Source: Alopecurus myosuroides (Eukaryota > Streptophyta > Magnoliopsida > Poales > Poaceae). Taken from it: a DNA stretch of 64,000 bases. The position numbers and the translations under genes were made by a program. The notes under the pieces are model-generated. The model did no database searches. It saw nothing but the letters and a program-made list of their open reading frames with translations, and was not told the origin of the DNA. The stretch is taken from positions 234,868,376 through 234,932,375 of the forward strand of contig CM054062.1 of NCBI GenBank assembly GCA_028641055.1. Direction: 5' to 3'. How positions within the stretch are numbered: the stretch's first letter is position 1; the number at the start of each line of letters is the position of its first letter. Of this stretch, positions 1 to 10,901 are shown piece after piece.

Positions 1-1146
1 ACTTGATGGCTGCTGATAATTTTGATGTTCTTTCTTGCATGAGGCACTGCAGTCAGTTGCTCACAAGCTTGCCTATGACCACAGAGTCTGCACTGCTTTA
101 TCTAGAGCAGCCATGCTCCATTTCATTGGCGTCTGAAGTCCAGGCTTTGACAGATGCAGCCAAGGAATTCCTTGCCAAGAAATACAAGGAGTTAGCTGAG
201 TGAGTCATCTCTATTTAATGCATTCACCTTTATTTTATTTACTGAGGGAAGTGCAGACGTTGTTGTCACACAATCATGTACGAAGTGCACTCAAGGTATG
301 TTTGTCTCATTTCAGGTTCCAAGATGAAATGATGGAACTTACCACTTGCTGGTATCGAAGCCATATTCGCAAGTACTGAAAGTTCCACATTTGATTGCTT
401 GCTCGATTGGGTCTCTGCGCAATACCCAAGGTTGGAGGACAGACATAAGATCCTGAGTTCTCGCTTACTTCCACTGGCGCGCCTCAATCATGTCAATTAT
501 AGGACACTGCGGGATATTCTAACATGCACTGATCAGTATGTAGACCACGAGCAAGTAACTAAGCATATCATTGAGGTACTTATGTACAGAGCTTTCCCAT
601 GGCAGCAAGGTCCTCTTGCAGCTGATGCAACAACCCGTTGCCCCGTTGGCAATCTGCAGAGCGAGCGTACAAGATCAAGCTTCTGAAAGTGGTTGCGTTT
701 GATCGACCTCGCACACAGGTTATAGTTTACATGGATCTAAAGTGCGAGGAGTGCTCTGGATTATTTTTGTCAGAAGGGATCCACTCACACTCGTCTATCT
801 TGCAGGGCATCGATTACATCTCGAGGCAACCTGTGAAATGCAGGAGGACAGTAACATTTACAGCTTCGGCCTCTACTTGCTCTGCTATCCAAAATTCTCG
901 AAGTGTGTCACATGAAACTATGAATTTGCTGCAAGAAGAAACCCGTCAGGGAAATTTGTCAGCCTGTTCAACGATGAGTGCATCTTTGACCCTAGATGCG
1001 GCTATGGATGCAGATATCTCTTTGAGACTCCATGGTCGACGTTAATTTCTGGCGATAACCTCGTGATCGATGGTGTGCTGCACCTGAGAGCTGATGTGAC
1101 GGTGGCGGGGCAACCGGAATTACAGACTTGGTTGCCAAAAGAATAA
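1..1146 (+). pseudogene. POB1-like BTB/POZ-BACK protein gene, decayed, 5' end outside window
   Basis: The reading frame resembles the C-terminal two thirds of plant POB1/LRB-type BTB proteins, which act as substrate adaptors of CUL3 ubiquitin ligases. Exon 1 (3-199) encodes the end of the BTB domain ([13 protein letters not shown], then [16 protein letters not shown]). A canonical GTGAGT donor at 200 and a TTTCAG acceptor ending at 315 define an intron. Exon 2 continues with the BACK-like region (NLPLAGIEA, LLDWVSAQYPRLEDR, then ERAYKIKLLKVVAFDRPRTQ) and ends with a POB1-type tail (GVLHLRADVTV), TAA at 1144-1146. The frame is broken by +1-type shifts near 335-340, 625-650 and 800-806, and by an in-frame TGA at 913-915. 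Four independent lesions make it a pseudogene rather than an unusual splice form. The family call rests on remembered conserved motifs; confidence in it is high. Confidence 0.82.
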
Positions 1147-3799
1147 ATGGAATTACTGACTTGATGATATGATATCTCACTCAGCAGATTTAGGTCATGT
1201 GCAGATTTCAGTCGCAATCTGTGATTTTGTTGGTCGGCTGGCCATGTTGGCAGTGGGGAGTTTTTGGTAGTTTTGGCTTTTGCTTCGGTACACCCCCTCT
1301 CCAAACTCAAACTCATTAACGGCTGAGATAGCACCTTACCCTTTCGTAACGAAGGACATGATGGTCATTAAAAAATATTAAGTCATCGTTAATTAATAAT
1401 TATGTATAGTATAGCCTTGTTAACTACGGTACGTATTATACACTATGTACTACTACGTACGGACGTACGAATCATAACGATCTTCAAGCCTCGTTCTCAT
1501 AGCCCACTGCTCGTCGTCGGTCGTAAGCTAGCTATGCTGCTAGGGACGGAAGATAGATGTCAATCCAACTGCTAGCTTAGCTACTGCGTGCGTCTTTATC
1601 AAAAAGAAAGCTACTGCGTGTGTGTGTATGGTAGGCCTATGCGCATGCGTATAAGTACAGATTGCCCGGCGTTGCCTCAGCTCAGCCGCTCGTCGCGCTG
1701 CTGTCACCGGCCACACTTGCTTACAAACCACTTCTTGGCGATGACGCCTCTTCTCTAGGTTTCACTCTGTTGATGTGGGGTGGCCACCAGAGACAGCGAC
1801 GACGGGGCTCGGGAGCTTATTTTCAGCTGCGATCTTGATGCCTAGGTCTGGGGTTATGTACGGTTGTGGCTGCATACGCCGAATGGGTATACGGTAATGG
1901 GTTTTCAGAATTAGATCTAGATCTTAGCTCAGTTAATTAACTAATTAGACATAATTACCCTTTTGAGTTTGGGGAGGGGGGGTGTACTGAAGCACTCCCC
2001 GGTAGTTTTAGCTTCTGCCTGCGGTTCTGTGCTGAAATTTTGCCTCCTGAATGATTCAAGGAATTGGTGGAGGCTCTTACTTACAAAGAATGTCAGCTGT
2101 GGCATCCTGGATTTCAGCCCTGCAAGTGACAGAGTGAGCTGCAGGAAGTTTGAATCCCTGGGAGGCATTAGAGAGTAACTGAATCCTGGAGCTGTAGGTG
2201 ATGTACCCTGATGAAACTAGATTGACCCGTTCGGTTGATTGATAGACAAAGGATGACCCAGATCTAATGTTTTTCTGTAGTGTTAGCGTTCTATACTACG
2301 TACTCCGTATTTGGCTTTCCTTACTCACAGGCGCATGAGTGGTTGAGCTAAACAATACTCCCATTGCAAAATTCTCTGCTATCCAATATTTGGCTTCCTT
2401 ACTCACGATATTGCTGAACTGACTGTACTTCATTACATCGTGCAGTTAGTATTAAGGACAACGGCACGATGTAATGAAGTACAGTCAGTTCAGCACTATC
2501 ATGAGCTACTCCTAGGAGTATATATGATACTGGTATACATAATCTAGTTAGGTCATACTATGAATTCGCGAGGATAAGCTTTCCTAGGTAGATTCATATT
2601 CGGAACTAGTATGGAATAAGATCACAAATTTGTCGCAAAAATAGAGAGATCCCATATTTGTCTGTACAATGCTCACGCCTCACGTTGTGGCTAATCTCTT
2701 CGTGAAAAAGGAAAGTGGTGAGTTTGGTTTAAGTCTCTACTGAGAAGATTAACTCGGTAGAACTTTTGATATAGAAGCTGCGGCTTATGCTACAAGCAAC
2801 TCTAATAACTTTCTTTCTGCTATTTTTGTTTTCATACTGCTGATGTAGAGATCCGTAGGGTCCAAGAGAACTTTAATGAGTTTACGAGAACCGTGGAACT
2901 TTGTATGGGTTTTCATTATTGAGCCGGGACCAGCTCCTCATTTTTTCTAAAATTAACTCGGTAGGGTGTAACCAAAGAAGGTCGCATAAGAAATTTGCTT
3001 CCTGAAAGGAACTACATAATGCACTAATCAATAATCATGTTAGTATTATGATATTCTAACAGATTTCAAGGCTTTTTATACTTGTTAAACAAAGATTTTG
3101 AAGGCTTTGGCCAAAAGTCAGGAATACCCATGACCAAATCTAATTATGGGACTAGTATAGTATTCGAACACTGCATTTTTTTGCCCGAAAGGACACCAAC
3201 AAGACTTTGGTCTAAAATATCACAGAAGACACTAGGCATGGCATTGCCTTTTCAGCACCCACATGTCATTGTTCTATGAAGAGAAGCCACTAAAGATAAA
3301 GCTGAGAAGATAAAAGTTATGGAAACAAGGGCTATCTTGTAGGTCTTGCAGCGAGTTGTCTGGGTATTGTGCTCATTCAGTGCTGCCATAGCCTTTCCAT
3401 CACCCACAATATCTTGTGACCCTTTTCTCAATCAATATATACTGCATCGGTAAGCTTTTGACTGGACTACGCGCATTTTGTACTGAGCAGAACAACGTAC
3501 TATCTTGTATTGAATAGGTCCATAACACATTATGGTCCTTCTTGAAAGCCTTGAAGGTGGGATATCGTACACCGCACCTATCCTCTAATCACCAGCCTCG
3601 CAAATGAGACGCAACATATTTTTAGGAATTTAATTTTTTCTTTAGGATTAGCCCCAGCATTTATCGTCCATCAAAATCAGTAGGTTGTTCCGTGCACTTG
3701 TCGGTGTCATTCGAGACATGGCTTCCTGTCCACCTCTGTTACAGTTGAAGAAATCAGTATTGACAACAATGATTCCTCTTTAAAACAACTAATGCTATT
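1147..3799. other. AT-rich spacer, no gene recognised
   Basis: Only short ORFs without recognisable motifs occur here. The first part may be the 3' flank of the BTB pseudogene. The one structured feature is the inverted repeat at 2407-2500, listed separately. A short sequence around 2310-2329 is repeated nearly identically at 2388-2406, immediately left of that inverted repeat. Confidence 0.6.
2407..2500. repeat. Near-perfect inverted repeat, 37-bp arms
   Basis: Arms 2407-2443 and 2464-2500 are complementary with one mismatch; the inner 31 bp (2413-2443 against 2464-2494) match perfectly. They flank a 20-bp loop. The transcript would form a long hairpin. No Stowaway or Tourist terminal motif and no obvious target duplication is seen, so it is not a typical MITE. 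A MIRNA-like or small inverted-duplication origin is possible. Confidence 0.85.
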
Positions 3800-4160
3800 A
3801 TAGTAGTACTATAATTCAGTGATACTGAACTTGTATTTCTGTCCATCGTTTTTGTAGCATTTTTTTTAGTTAATTCCTAGAAAAATATTTCTGCCACTAA
3901 GAGTAGGGTGTCAAGCGGGGCGGGATGCGGGCAACAGCATAGCATGAACGTAGTGTTAATTTTATAGTTAGGATTAGCTAATTATGAACTAACTGTAGTA
4001 TGTATTTCTTGGTTTTGTCATCCACTCTTTTGCTTGTATCTATTCTAATCTACACTCGCGACCAGATTGATATCACAGAGTATTGTACATCGAGCCTGCA
4101 TGACAACCACCTGTATTCTCGTCGTAAGGTCTCATCCTGTCATCCAGCTACGGCTGGTCA

Positions 4161-5498
4161 GGACATCTCCAGCGGGGCTGCTCATTTGCCCCGGACAGAC
4201 CGGATTTGAGCAGCCCCGGACAAAACGAGGCCCCAGCGGGGCTGCTCATCTCAGGCCTGGGTCCGTTTTTTGTCCGAGGCTGCTCAAATCTGACCCAAAT
4301 TTGGTCGAGAAATGAGCAGCCTCGGACAGTCCACGGACGCGTCTCTGTCCCAATTTTTCACTCCCTGGCCCACTCCTGGTCCCTCTCTCTCATCTTTTTC
4401 CCCGTGACCACGTTCTGCACGCGCCGCACCGCGCCGTGACACCATTGCCACGGCGCCCTCCTCGTACTCACGCGCGCCGGCGAGCCCAAGCAAGCCCAGC
4501 ACGGAGCGCCGCCCCTCGCCGGCCCGCCCGCGCGCCGCCCAGCTCCGCTCGCCTCCGCCCAGCACGGAGCGCCGCCCCTCGCCGCCTCAGCGCCTGTTCC
4601 TCCGCCCAGCACGGAGCGCCGCCCAGCTCCGCTCGTCTCCGCCCGCCTCCGTCCGTGCGCGCTCGGCGCCGCCTCCGCTCGCCGCCGCCCAGCCCGCGCG
4701 CGCCCCGCCCAGCTCCGCGCGCTCGCCCAGCCCGCGCCGCCGCCTCCGCCCAGCCCGTGCTTGGCGGCCCACAGCTCGGCCATCTTCTGCGCCTCCGGGC
4801 GCTCCACGACGGCCACCTTGTCCCGGTACTCCGCCTCCAGGCGCTCGACGACGGCCGCCTGTTCCTTCCACAGCGCGCACATCTTGGCCTCGAACTCCTC
4901 CGTAGCGTGCGGCGCACGGCCGGCGAGCGCGGCGGGCGAGCTGCGGGCGGCTGCGGCCAGGGCGAGGCGAGCCCGGCGACGACCTGGGGCGGGGCGAGGC
5001 CGTGCGGGCGCCGCCGCGGGCGAGCTGCGAGCTGAGAACGGCGAGCTGCGGGCAGGGCGCGGCGAGGCCGTGCGGGCGCCGGCGAGCGCGCGCGGTGAGC
5101 TGCGGGCAGGGCGAGGCGAGGCCGTGCGGGCGCCGGCGAGCGCGCACGGTGAGCTGCGGGCGGCGGGCGAGCTGCGGCCAGGGCAAGGCGAGCCCGGCGG
5201 CGACCTGGGGCGGGGCGAGGCCGTGCGGGCGCGGTGAGCTGCGGGCGGCGGTGAGCTGCGGGCGACCTGGCGGCGGTGCGAGCACGGAGGCGGCGAGCGC
5301 GGGTGGCGAGCGGGTGGACTGCTACCGCGCTCCGAACGCCACGGACGGCATCGAGCTTTTAGCTGTCCGGTCTAAAGTAGTCACTCCCCGCTGGGTGCAC
5401 CTCCAAAAACGTGTGTCCGACGTCCCCGGACGGCTGCTCAAACGGACACATTTGTCCCGTTTTTGTCCGTGAATTGAGCATCCCCGCTGGAGATGCCC
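4161..5498. mobile_element. PIF/Harbinger-type (Tourist-like) DNA transposon, non-autonomous
   Basis: The ends are GGACATCTCCAGCGGGG on the left and, read inward from the right, GGGCATCTCCAGCGGGG: terminal inverted repeats of about 24 bp. A 3-bp duplication TCA flanks it (4158-4160 and 5499-5501). Copy C carries the uninterrupted site (16671-16690), which confirms the boundaries. GCTGCTCA and GTCCG motifs recur subterminally. The 1,338-bp interior is very GC-rich with degenerate repeats. A minus-strand stretch around 4740-4882 reads as a helical segment (VVERLEAEYRDKVAVVERP) that I cannot assign. No transposase domain is visible. The superfamily is inferred from TSD length and TIR. Confidence 0.8.
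5043..5270. repeat. 54-bp tandem repeat inside the Harbinger-like element
   Basis: A GC-rich unit beginning GAGCTGCGGGC recurs at 5043, 5097 and 5151 with a 54-bp period, followed by degenerate partial units to about 5270. It inflates ORF lengths in several frames. Confidence 0.75.
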
Positions 5499-5935
5499 TC
5501 AGTTCTCTTCTTGCAGTGAAAGGCCACAGGTATTGCATATCTCCACCATTGCTGTTCTGTTGCATTTCACATGATCTGATTTCGGGCACGGCAACAGACC
5601 GAAACCCAATTTGAGACGAACACAGAACCTGATCTCTCATGCCCAATATTGCGCCAGAAGCAACGCGCTTTTGATGGTCTAACAACCACGGATGGAGGTC
5701 CGTTGGGACGATCGAGTGAGCGGGAGACCCCAACATGAGCTTTAACGCAACCCCGTGACAGATTTGGTTGTGGAGCAGCGCTCTTGTTGCGTGCGATGTC
5801 TCACCGGCCGATCGACCCAAATAGTTGGCGATCTCACATACTCCCTGCCTAAACACATTTTAGGTAGCAGATCAGTGGCTAGCAGGCAAACCGCGAACGT
5901 GTGCGTGTAATACTACATACGTGCGCTATCGATTT

Positions 5936-6430
5936 ACTTTTTTTGTTAAAATAGGTGGTGATTTTTGTTGCAACTGAAACGATAACAAATTATTTTGTTG
6001 CTTACCAACTTTTTAATTGATGCAAGTATTCTTTTTGTTGCAATAGGTTGTGATTTTTGTTGAATTGTTTAAAAAAAATTGTTGCAACGCAATAACATAT
6101 TGTTTAACTATTATTTGTAACATTACTTATTTTTCGAAAAAGATTTGGAAAAATTTGTTGCAATATTTTTTTTGTACACGGAGCGATAATTTTTGTTGCG
6201 ACACAAGTGAATTTGTTGCAATGATAGTTTTGCTGTAATTATCGAGATGACCGGGGGCAACATAATATACCCCTTCGTTTAAGTGAGGCTGCAATGAAGT
6301 GAGGGTTCTATATACGAAAAATAGAGGGGCTCAAATACAAAAACATGAAACGCTTTTTGTGGCCACACGATTGCGATCCAACGGCTCGCGAGGGGATCTA
6401 GATCTAGGCGCGCTAGCTAGGGCGACCTAG
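5936..6430. repeat. AT-rich block with recurring TTTGTTGCAA motif
   Basis: Between the two tandem copies of the 185-bp segment lies about 500 bp. Its first 300 bp contain around eight imperfect TTTGTTGCAA motifs, and the rest is unique-looking. Copy C lacks this block, so it is either an insertion or part of the tandem unit. No terminal repeats were recognised. Confidence 0.5.
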
Positions 6431-8970
6431 GCAACCCCGTGACAGATTTCGTTGTGGCGCAGCGCTCTTGGCGCGTGCGATGTCTCACCGGCCGATCGAC
6501 CCAAATAGTTGGCGATCTCACATACTCCCTGCCTAAACACATTTTAGGTAGCAGATCAGTGGCTAGCAGGCAAACCGAAAACGTGTGTGTAGTACTATAT
6601 GTACGTGCGCCGTTCTTCCTCCCCGCCGCGTCCTTTTCTTTTTTTTGAACAGAAGGAGCCCCGAAGGGCCTGGAAGCTAGTATTACTGCAGCAGGTACAA
6701 TATTACAAGGAGACCCCCAACAGGGGTAATTACAACAAGGGCCTCAAAAATAACAAAGCAGACCCTAAAAGACGTGGGGAAAACGCAATCAAGTCCTTGG
6801 TCTACTCCTCTGCTGCTTGACAACGAAGACCTGCAAGTCTGGGCATCTTCACCGCCACCGGGGAGCAAGCCACTTGGGGCAGAGCAGATGATGATTCCCA
6901 GGCCAGGCCCGAGCAAGATCCTCACTTGGAGGAAGAACAATCGAGGAAGAAGAAGCCTTCCCCGCGCGGACCGGTTCCCTTCACCATGAAAAGCTTCAGT
7001 GCAGCGCGGCACAGGAAGCTGATGAACTTCCGCTCGATCAAACGCTTCCATGGCATCCCGCAGAACTCGATCCAAACAGATCGAAGCCCCACTGCATGCC
7101 TCCCAGGAACATCTTCGAGAACCAACAGCACCCAACCCCCTTCTCCCTCCTTCCACGCCACCACGGCCGGCCAAGAACAGAGAAACAGAGTAGGTACCTC
7201 GAATCCGAAGATGGGGGCGCTTATTTGGAACGCCTGTAGCGGTAACCTCCCCACCCAACTTCCTCCATAGAAGCCTGGTCCAGGAGACGCACCACCTCTG
7301 CCCGCCGCCGCGCCAAGACAGCAGGTCAAACAAGCAAAAGAAAACAGGGAAGACGGCCTTATACTTGGAGATCTCCCGCCTCAGCTCCACCGCTTGCCAC
7401 AGCCTTTGCCATGACTGAGCAGCGATGAATACCCAAGCAAGCGCGCGCCAGATCCGGCCGATGGAACCTGCCGCTCCACTCCAAAACTCCACAACGGGAA
7501 AGACCCTACATCTACTAAACCTAACTACACCGGCGCCTAACCTCAGCCATCTCCTACCAGCAGCGCCGGCGGGGGAGGCGTCGGCCCGACCCGGAAGGAA
7601 GACAAAGGCGACTCTCAAACTCTAGAGGAGAGAGAAGACGGGGGGGAAATGGCTCGGTCCCCAGCTGCTCGCCGCGTCCTTTTCTTGATGGATTCGTTTC
7701 AGCTCCCCTACTCCCAGCCAGTAACCAACTAACCATGCTTCATGATCAATTTTTCTCCTAAAATAGGTAGTAGGAGCAGTACAGTATATATATGATTTGT
7801 TTTGTGCGTGTGTGGTGTTCTGTTCACGTTGCATGCCGTGGCGATTAGGCAAGAAAGAAAGCGATCCCTCGAAACAACTTTTGTCCGGAAACAATTGGAG
7901 TCCATTTTGCTGTGCGAATCGTGCTTGTCGTGGTGGTGAGTATACCTCACTCCGCCGTACGTGGCGTGGCCTTCCGTCGGGCGACCAGCAGGGGGATTGC
8001 TTAGGTTTCAGGGGATCGGTTAGCTAACGGATAGTTACGTTAAACCTGATGGTTTAGTCACGTCGCTCTATACGTGTGGAGGTAGTTACGCGGATAGCTT
8101 CCCTGTGGGAGATGCTATTCACGGCTTGATCACATCGCTTTACTTGGGCCTAGCTAAGCTTGTGGAGAAGAAATCTTGCGCGGCACGGTTCTTGGACCCT
8201 CGTGTCCTAGCTTGCTCCTTTGATTGAATGGATCTGTGTGTTTTCTCCTAAGTATGTACATACATCGAGCCCGATAAAAATGATTTTGAGCCTTGACGCT
8301 GATTGAATTTTTTTTAGAGCTACAGGATGCACATATTTGCCCAAGACCTCGGCGAGTTATTAGAAATGCAATCGAACCGTACCGGTAAGAGGAGCAGTCT
8401 CTTCTGACTACTGTTTTCCACGATGAACTAGATATTATGAACTATTCGTAATAAAATGGTTTTCGTGCGTGTCTTTCTTAGACAGGGCTGTTTAAATTCT
8501 TGACATTCTTGCAACAATTACATCCGCTCTATAGACAGCGGGACAAGGAGCGGCTGGACGTCATAATCAAGAACCTTCTCGCCGACTTTCTGCGCCGTCC
8601 AGCCGTTGAGTTATACTCCCGGTGGAGTTATATCCCCTTCTTTTTTCTATTTTTCTTTGGGGATATTTGTGATGTTGCTCCAACGGTCTTATTTTTTGGT
8701 TTACACTTTGTACTGGTGACTGTACTTAACCGTGGATGATTGTTTTATTTATAAAGCGGGGTTGAATATAATTCAATGTGATCCATGCATCCCGGTGCCC
8801 GGGTCTCGAAATGTAACGAATAGCACACGCAAGTCCAGTAGTACACACGTATTACTAGTTTTTAATGATATCTTGCAACCTTCTAACCTCATGTTGAGAA
8901 TAAGTTTTCCCGCGCAGCTATAAAATAAGCAGCAAGTTGGCGACCATACGTGAGCGCGCGCTCGGTTTCC
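6431..8970 (+). repeat. Segmental duplication, copy B
   Basis: Homologous to copy C (about 16935-17850) and to inverted copy D. Bases 6431-6640 and 7670-8850 together match C, interrupted by the retroposon 6641-7669. Homology to D extends to about 8970 (the GGCGACCATACGTG region). The DNA between about 8230 and 8700 contains material not obviously in C. No gene is recognised. Confidence 0.75.
6641..7669 (-). mobile_element. LINE-end non-autonomous retroposon, minus orientation
   Basis: Flanked by an exact 17-bp target duplication CGCCGCGTCCTTTTCTT (6624-6640 and 7670-7686). It starts on the plus strand with a T run (6641-6646), i.e. a poly(A) tail on the minus strand. Copies C and D show the empty site. 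The 1.03-kb body reads like a grass LINE 5' leader joined to a 3' UTR; no endonuclease or reverse transcriptase motif is present. A long minus-strand ORF exists (7618-6683) but has no recognisable domain and looks incidental. It must have been mobilised by another LINE's machinery. Confidence 0.8.
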
Positions 8971-9415
8971 TTGGGATAGTTGAAGAAAATAAGTTACTTA
9001 ACCGGCAAACGACAATCGACGGTGCACATCCGCAAGCGACTTGACAGTGCCCGAAGCTAGCCACTCTCGTTTACTTTCTAGTCCAGCGATCCAATATTCC
9101 GTTTTGATCATTGTGACCGATCGAACACAGTCGCAATTATAATAACGACAAAAAAAAAGGAAAATTATAACGACAGGATCGTTCCCTCCCTCGTCGATCT
9201 CGTGGCGCGCTTTCTGGTAGCATAGAAGGCGCACTACTTCACCTATGTACGAAGGACAAGTATTATTGTACGGGCCGCGTGGCCCAAAGTGAGACCGCGC
9301 TTTTTCATCATGACGATACAGAATGTTTTTGATCCACTACGTACTTATCATTCAGTATCTGCTTGTTGTTGCCGGTACAGAGCTTTGCCCATTTTTCATC
9401 GCCCGTTCGGTTATC
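8971..9415. other. No gene or element recognised
   Basis: Mixed-composition sequence between copy B and the first Tourist MITE. No ORF with known motifs and no terminal repeats were seen. Confidence 0.5.
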
Positions 9416-9418
9416 TTA

Positions 9419-9937
9419 GGGTGTGTTCGGTTCTAGAATGAGGTGGAATGGAATGGAACCGTTCCGCACCCACACTCCATTCTTGTGTTCGGTTCTAGAA
9501 TGGAATGGAACGAGCTGGTTCCCAGGAAGGGAATATTCCCTCTATATGCGGAATGCACACGTCCGGCCAAATCGGCCGGACCAAGTGGAACCAAGTGGAA
9601 CGGCTCTCCGTCTCTCTCTAATTAATCAAGATTAGGAACAATTAATCAAGTTTTAGGGATAATTAATCAAGATTAGGAATAATTAATCGAGATTAGAAAT
9701 GATTAATTGAGTTTAAGAATTATTAATCGAGTTTAGTAATAATTAATTGAGTTTAGAAATAATTTTATTCTCACCCATTCCATTCCATCCTCATCCCATT
9801 CCCAAACCGAACACAAGAATGGGACGGTTCCATGACAGTTTTTGTGGTCAAACCGAACACAAGATTGGAACGATTCCGTTCTGCTGGAATGGAACGGTTC
9901 CATTCCATTCCACGTTGTTCCAAAACCGAACACACCC
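9419..9937. mobile_element. Tourist-like MITE 1
   Basis: Termini GGGTGTGTTCGGTT and its complement AACCGAACACACCC, flanked by TTA (9416-9418 and 9938-9940), as expected of Tourist/PIF-Harbinger MITEs. The 519-bp interior repeats GGAATGG-type palindromic motifs near both ends and carries a minisatellite at 9612-9765. Confidence 0.85.
9612..9765. repeat. AT-rich minisatellite inside MITE 1
   Basis: About seven imperfect tandem copies of a ~22-bp unit of the form AATTAATCAAGATTAGGAA. Copies have drifted (AAGATT to GAGTTT). Confidence 0.85.
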
Positions 9938-9941
9938 TTAA

Positions 9942-10209
9942 GGCCCCGCTTGGGAACTCAGATTAAATTCCCACCGGGAACAATCAGAGGCGTATTTCCC
10001 GCGTGCACAACAAATACGGCCGGAAACTAACGGAAAAGATACGGACGTGGTGAGGTCCGTTGTTATTTCCGGAGAAAACGGGGCAAAACTGCGGACGCGG
10101 AGGATAATAAACGGCGAAGCAAGTGGCAAAACTGTGGTTCGACGGGAATTTAGCGAGCTCCGAAAAACACCCGAGTTTTTGGCTAATATACGACAAGCCA
10201 AGCGGGGCC
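9942..10209. mobile_element. Tourist-like MITE 2, abutting MITE 1
   Basis: Termini GGCCCCGCTTGG and CCAAGCGGGGCC, flanked by TAA (9939-9941 and 10210-10212); 268 bp. Its left TAA overlaps the right TTA of MITE 1, so both use the same TTAA tetranucleotide. Confidence 0.8.
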
Positions 10210-10347
10210 TAAGCGGTTAATTAAGCCATTGTGTTGACTTGTGTACTCGTCTGCACCGACGGTCGATAGAGCAAACTATTGCTCCAGCCTCCATGCTCAC
10301 GATGACTAGTCGACTAGATGAGGCATATGTCCTTACTGACTTGCCTG

Positions 10348-10892
10348 GAGAAAATTGCACATAACACCAACTATTGTGGATTTTGTTACACCAAACCACA
10401 ACTTTAAATTTTTTTGGCACAAAACACCAATATTTGGGATAATTACTTGCACATAACACAAATCCAGTGATTACCCTCTTTGATGAGTAATTAAGCACAT
10501 AGATCCACCTGTTTACGAACTGGTCGATCTTCCTACAGAGAGCGCGTGCCAGGAACAGACCCGGCGATGGCGGCAGCATTATAAAATATCTATTATGTAA
10601 AAAACATTAGGAAATACCAACATAACTCAACACATATATACAACCGCAACACATATATACAGCTGCAGTCAGCTCTGATGACAATCCAAATCATGAGCTC
10701 AACATGGAGTCTTGAAAATTTGACAATATTGGTGTTCATAAGTACTTAATTATCTATCAAAGAGGTTAAGCGCGTGATTTGTGTTCTGTGCAAGTAATTA
10801 CCCTAAATATTGGTGTTTTGTGCCAAAAAAGTTTAGAGTTGTGGTTTGGTGCAACAAAAGCCCCAATAGTTGGTGTTATGTGCAATTTCCTC
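10348..10892. mobile_element. Mutator-type MITE with long terminal inverted repeats
   Basis: Ends begin GAGAAAATTGCACATAACACC (left) and GAGGAAATTGCACATAACACC (right, complement). Complementarity extends about 140 bp inward with drift. A 9-bp duplication ACTTGCCTG / ACTTGCCTT (10339-10347 and 10893-10901, one mismatch) fits Mutator-like elements. No transposase in the 545 bp; ORFs on either strand are mirror images through the inverted repeat. Confidence 0.8.
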
Positions 10893-10901
10893 ACTTGCCT
10901 T

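Larger units (their letters stand above)
3800..5935 (+). repeat. Segmental duplication, copy A
   Basis: Bases 3800-4160 match 12175-12497 (copy C), including a shared stretch from a TGTCATCCACTCTTTTGC motif to CATCCAG. Bases 5499-5931 match 16675-17060 of copy C. The two halves are separated only by the 4161-5498 transposon. The last ~185 bp (from 5747) recur at 6431 (copy B), giving a local 684-bp tandem arrangement. No coding capacity is recognised. Confidence 0.8.

Noticed and set aside
4358..5285. Overlapping ORFs up to 232 codons in the Harbinger-like element
   Set aside because: They arise from GC-rich tandem repeats; present on both strands and mostly low-complexity.
5747..6610. The two 185-bp direct repeats as LTRs of a small (TRIM) retroelement
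   Set aside because: Copy C carries this segment once within continuous flanking homology, the ends are not TG...CA, and no primer site follows the first repeat.
6683..7618. 311-codon minus-strand ORF as a real gene
   Set aside because: It lies within the LINE-end retroposon, overlaps leader and 3' UTR-like sequence, and shows no known domain.
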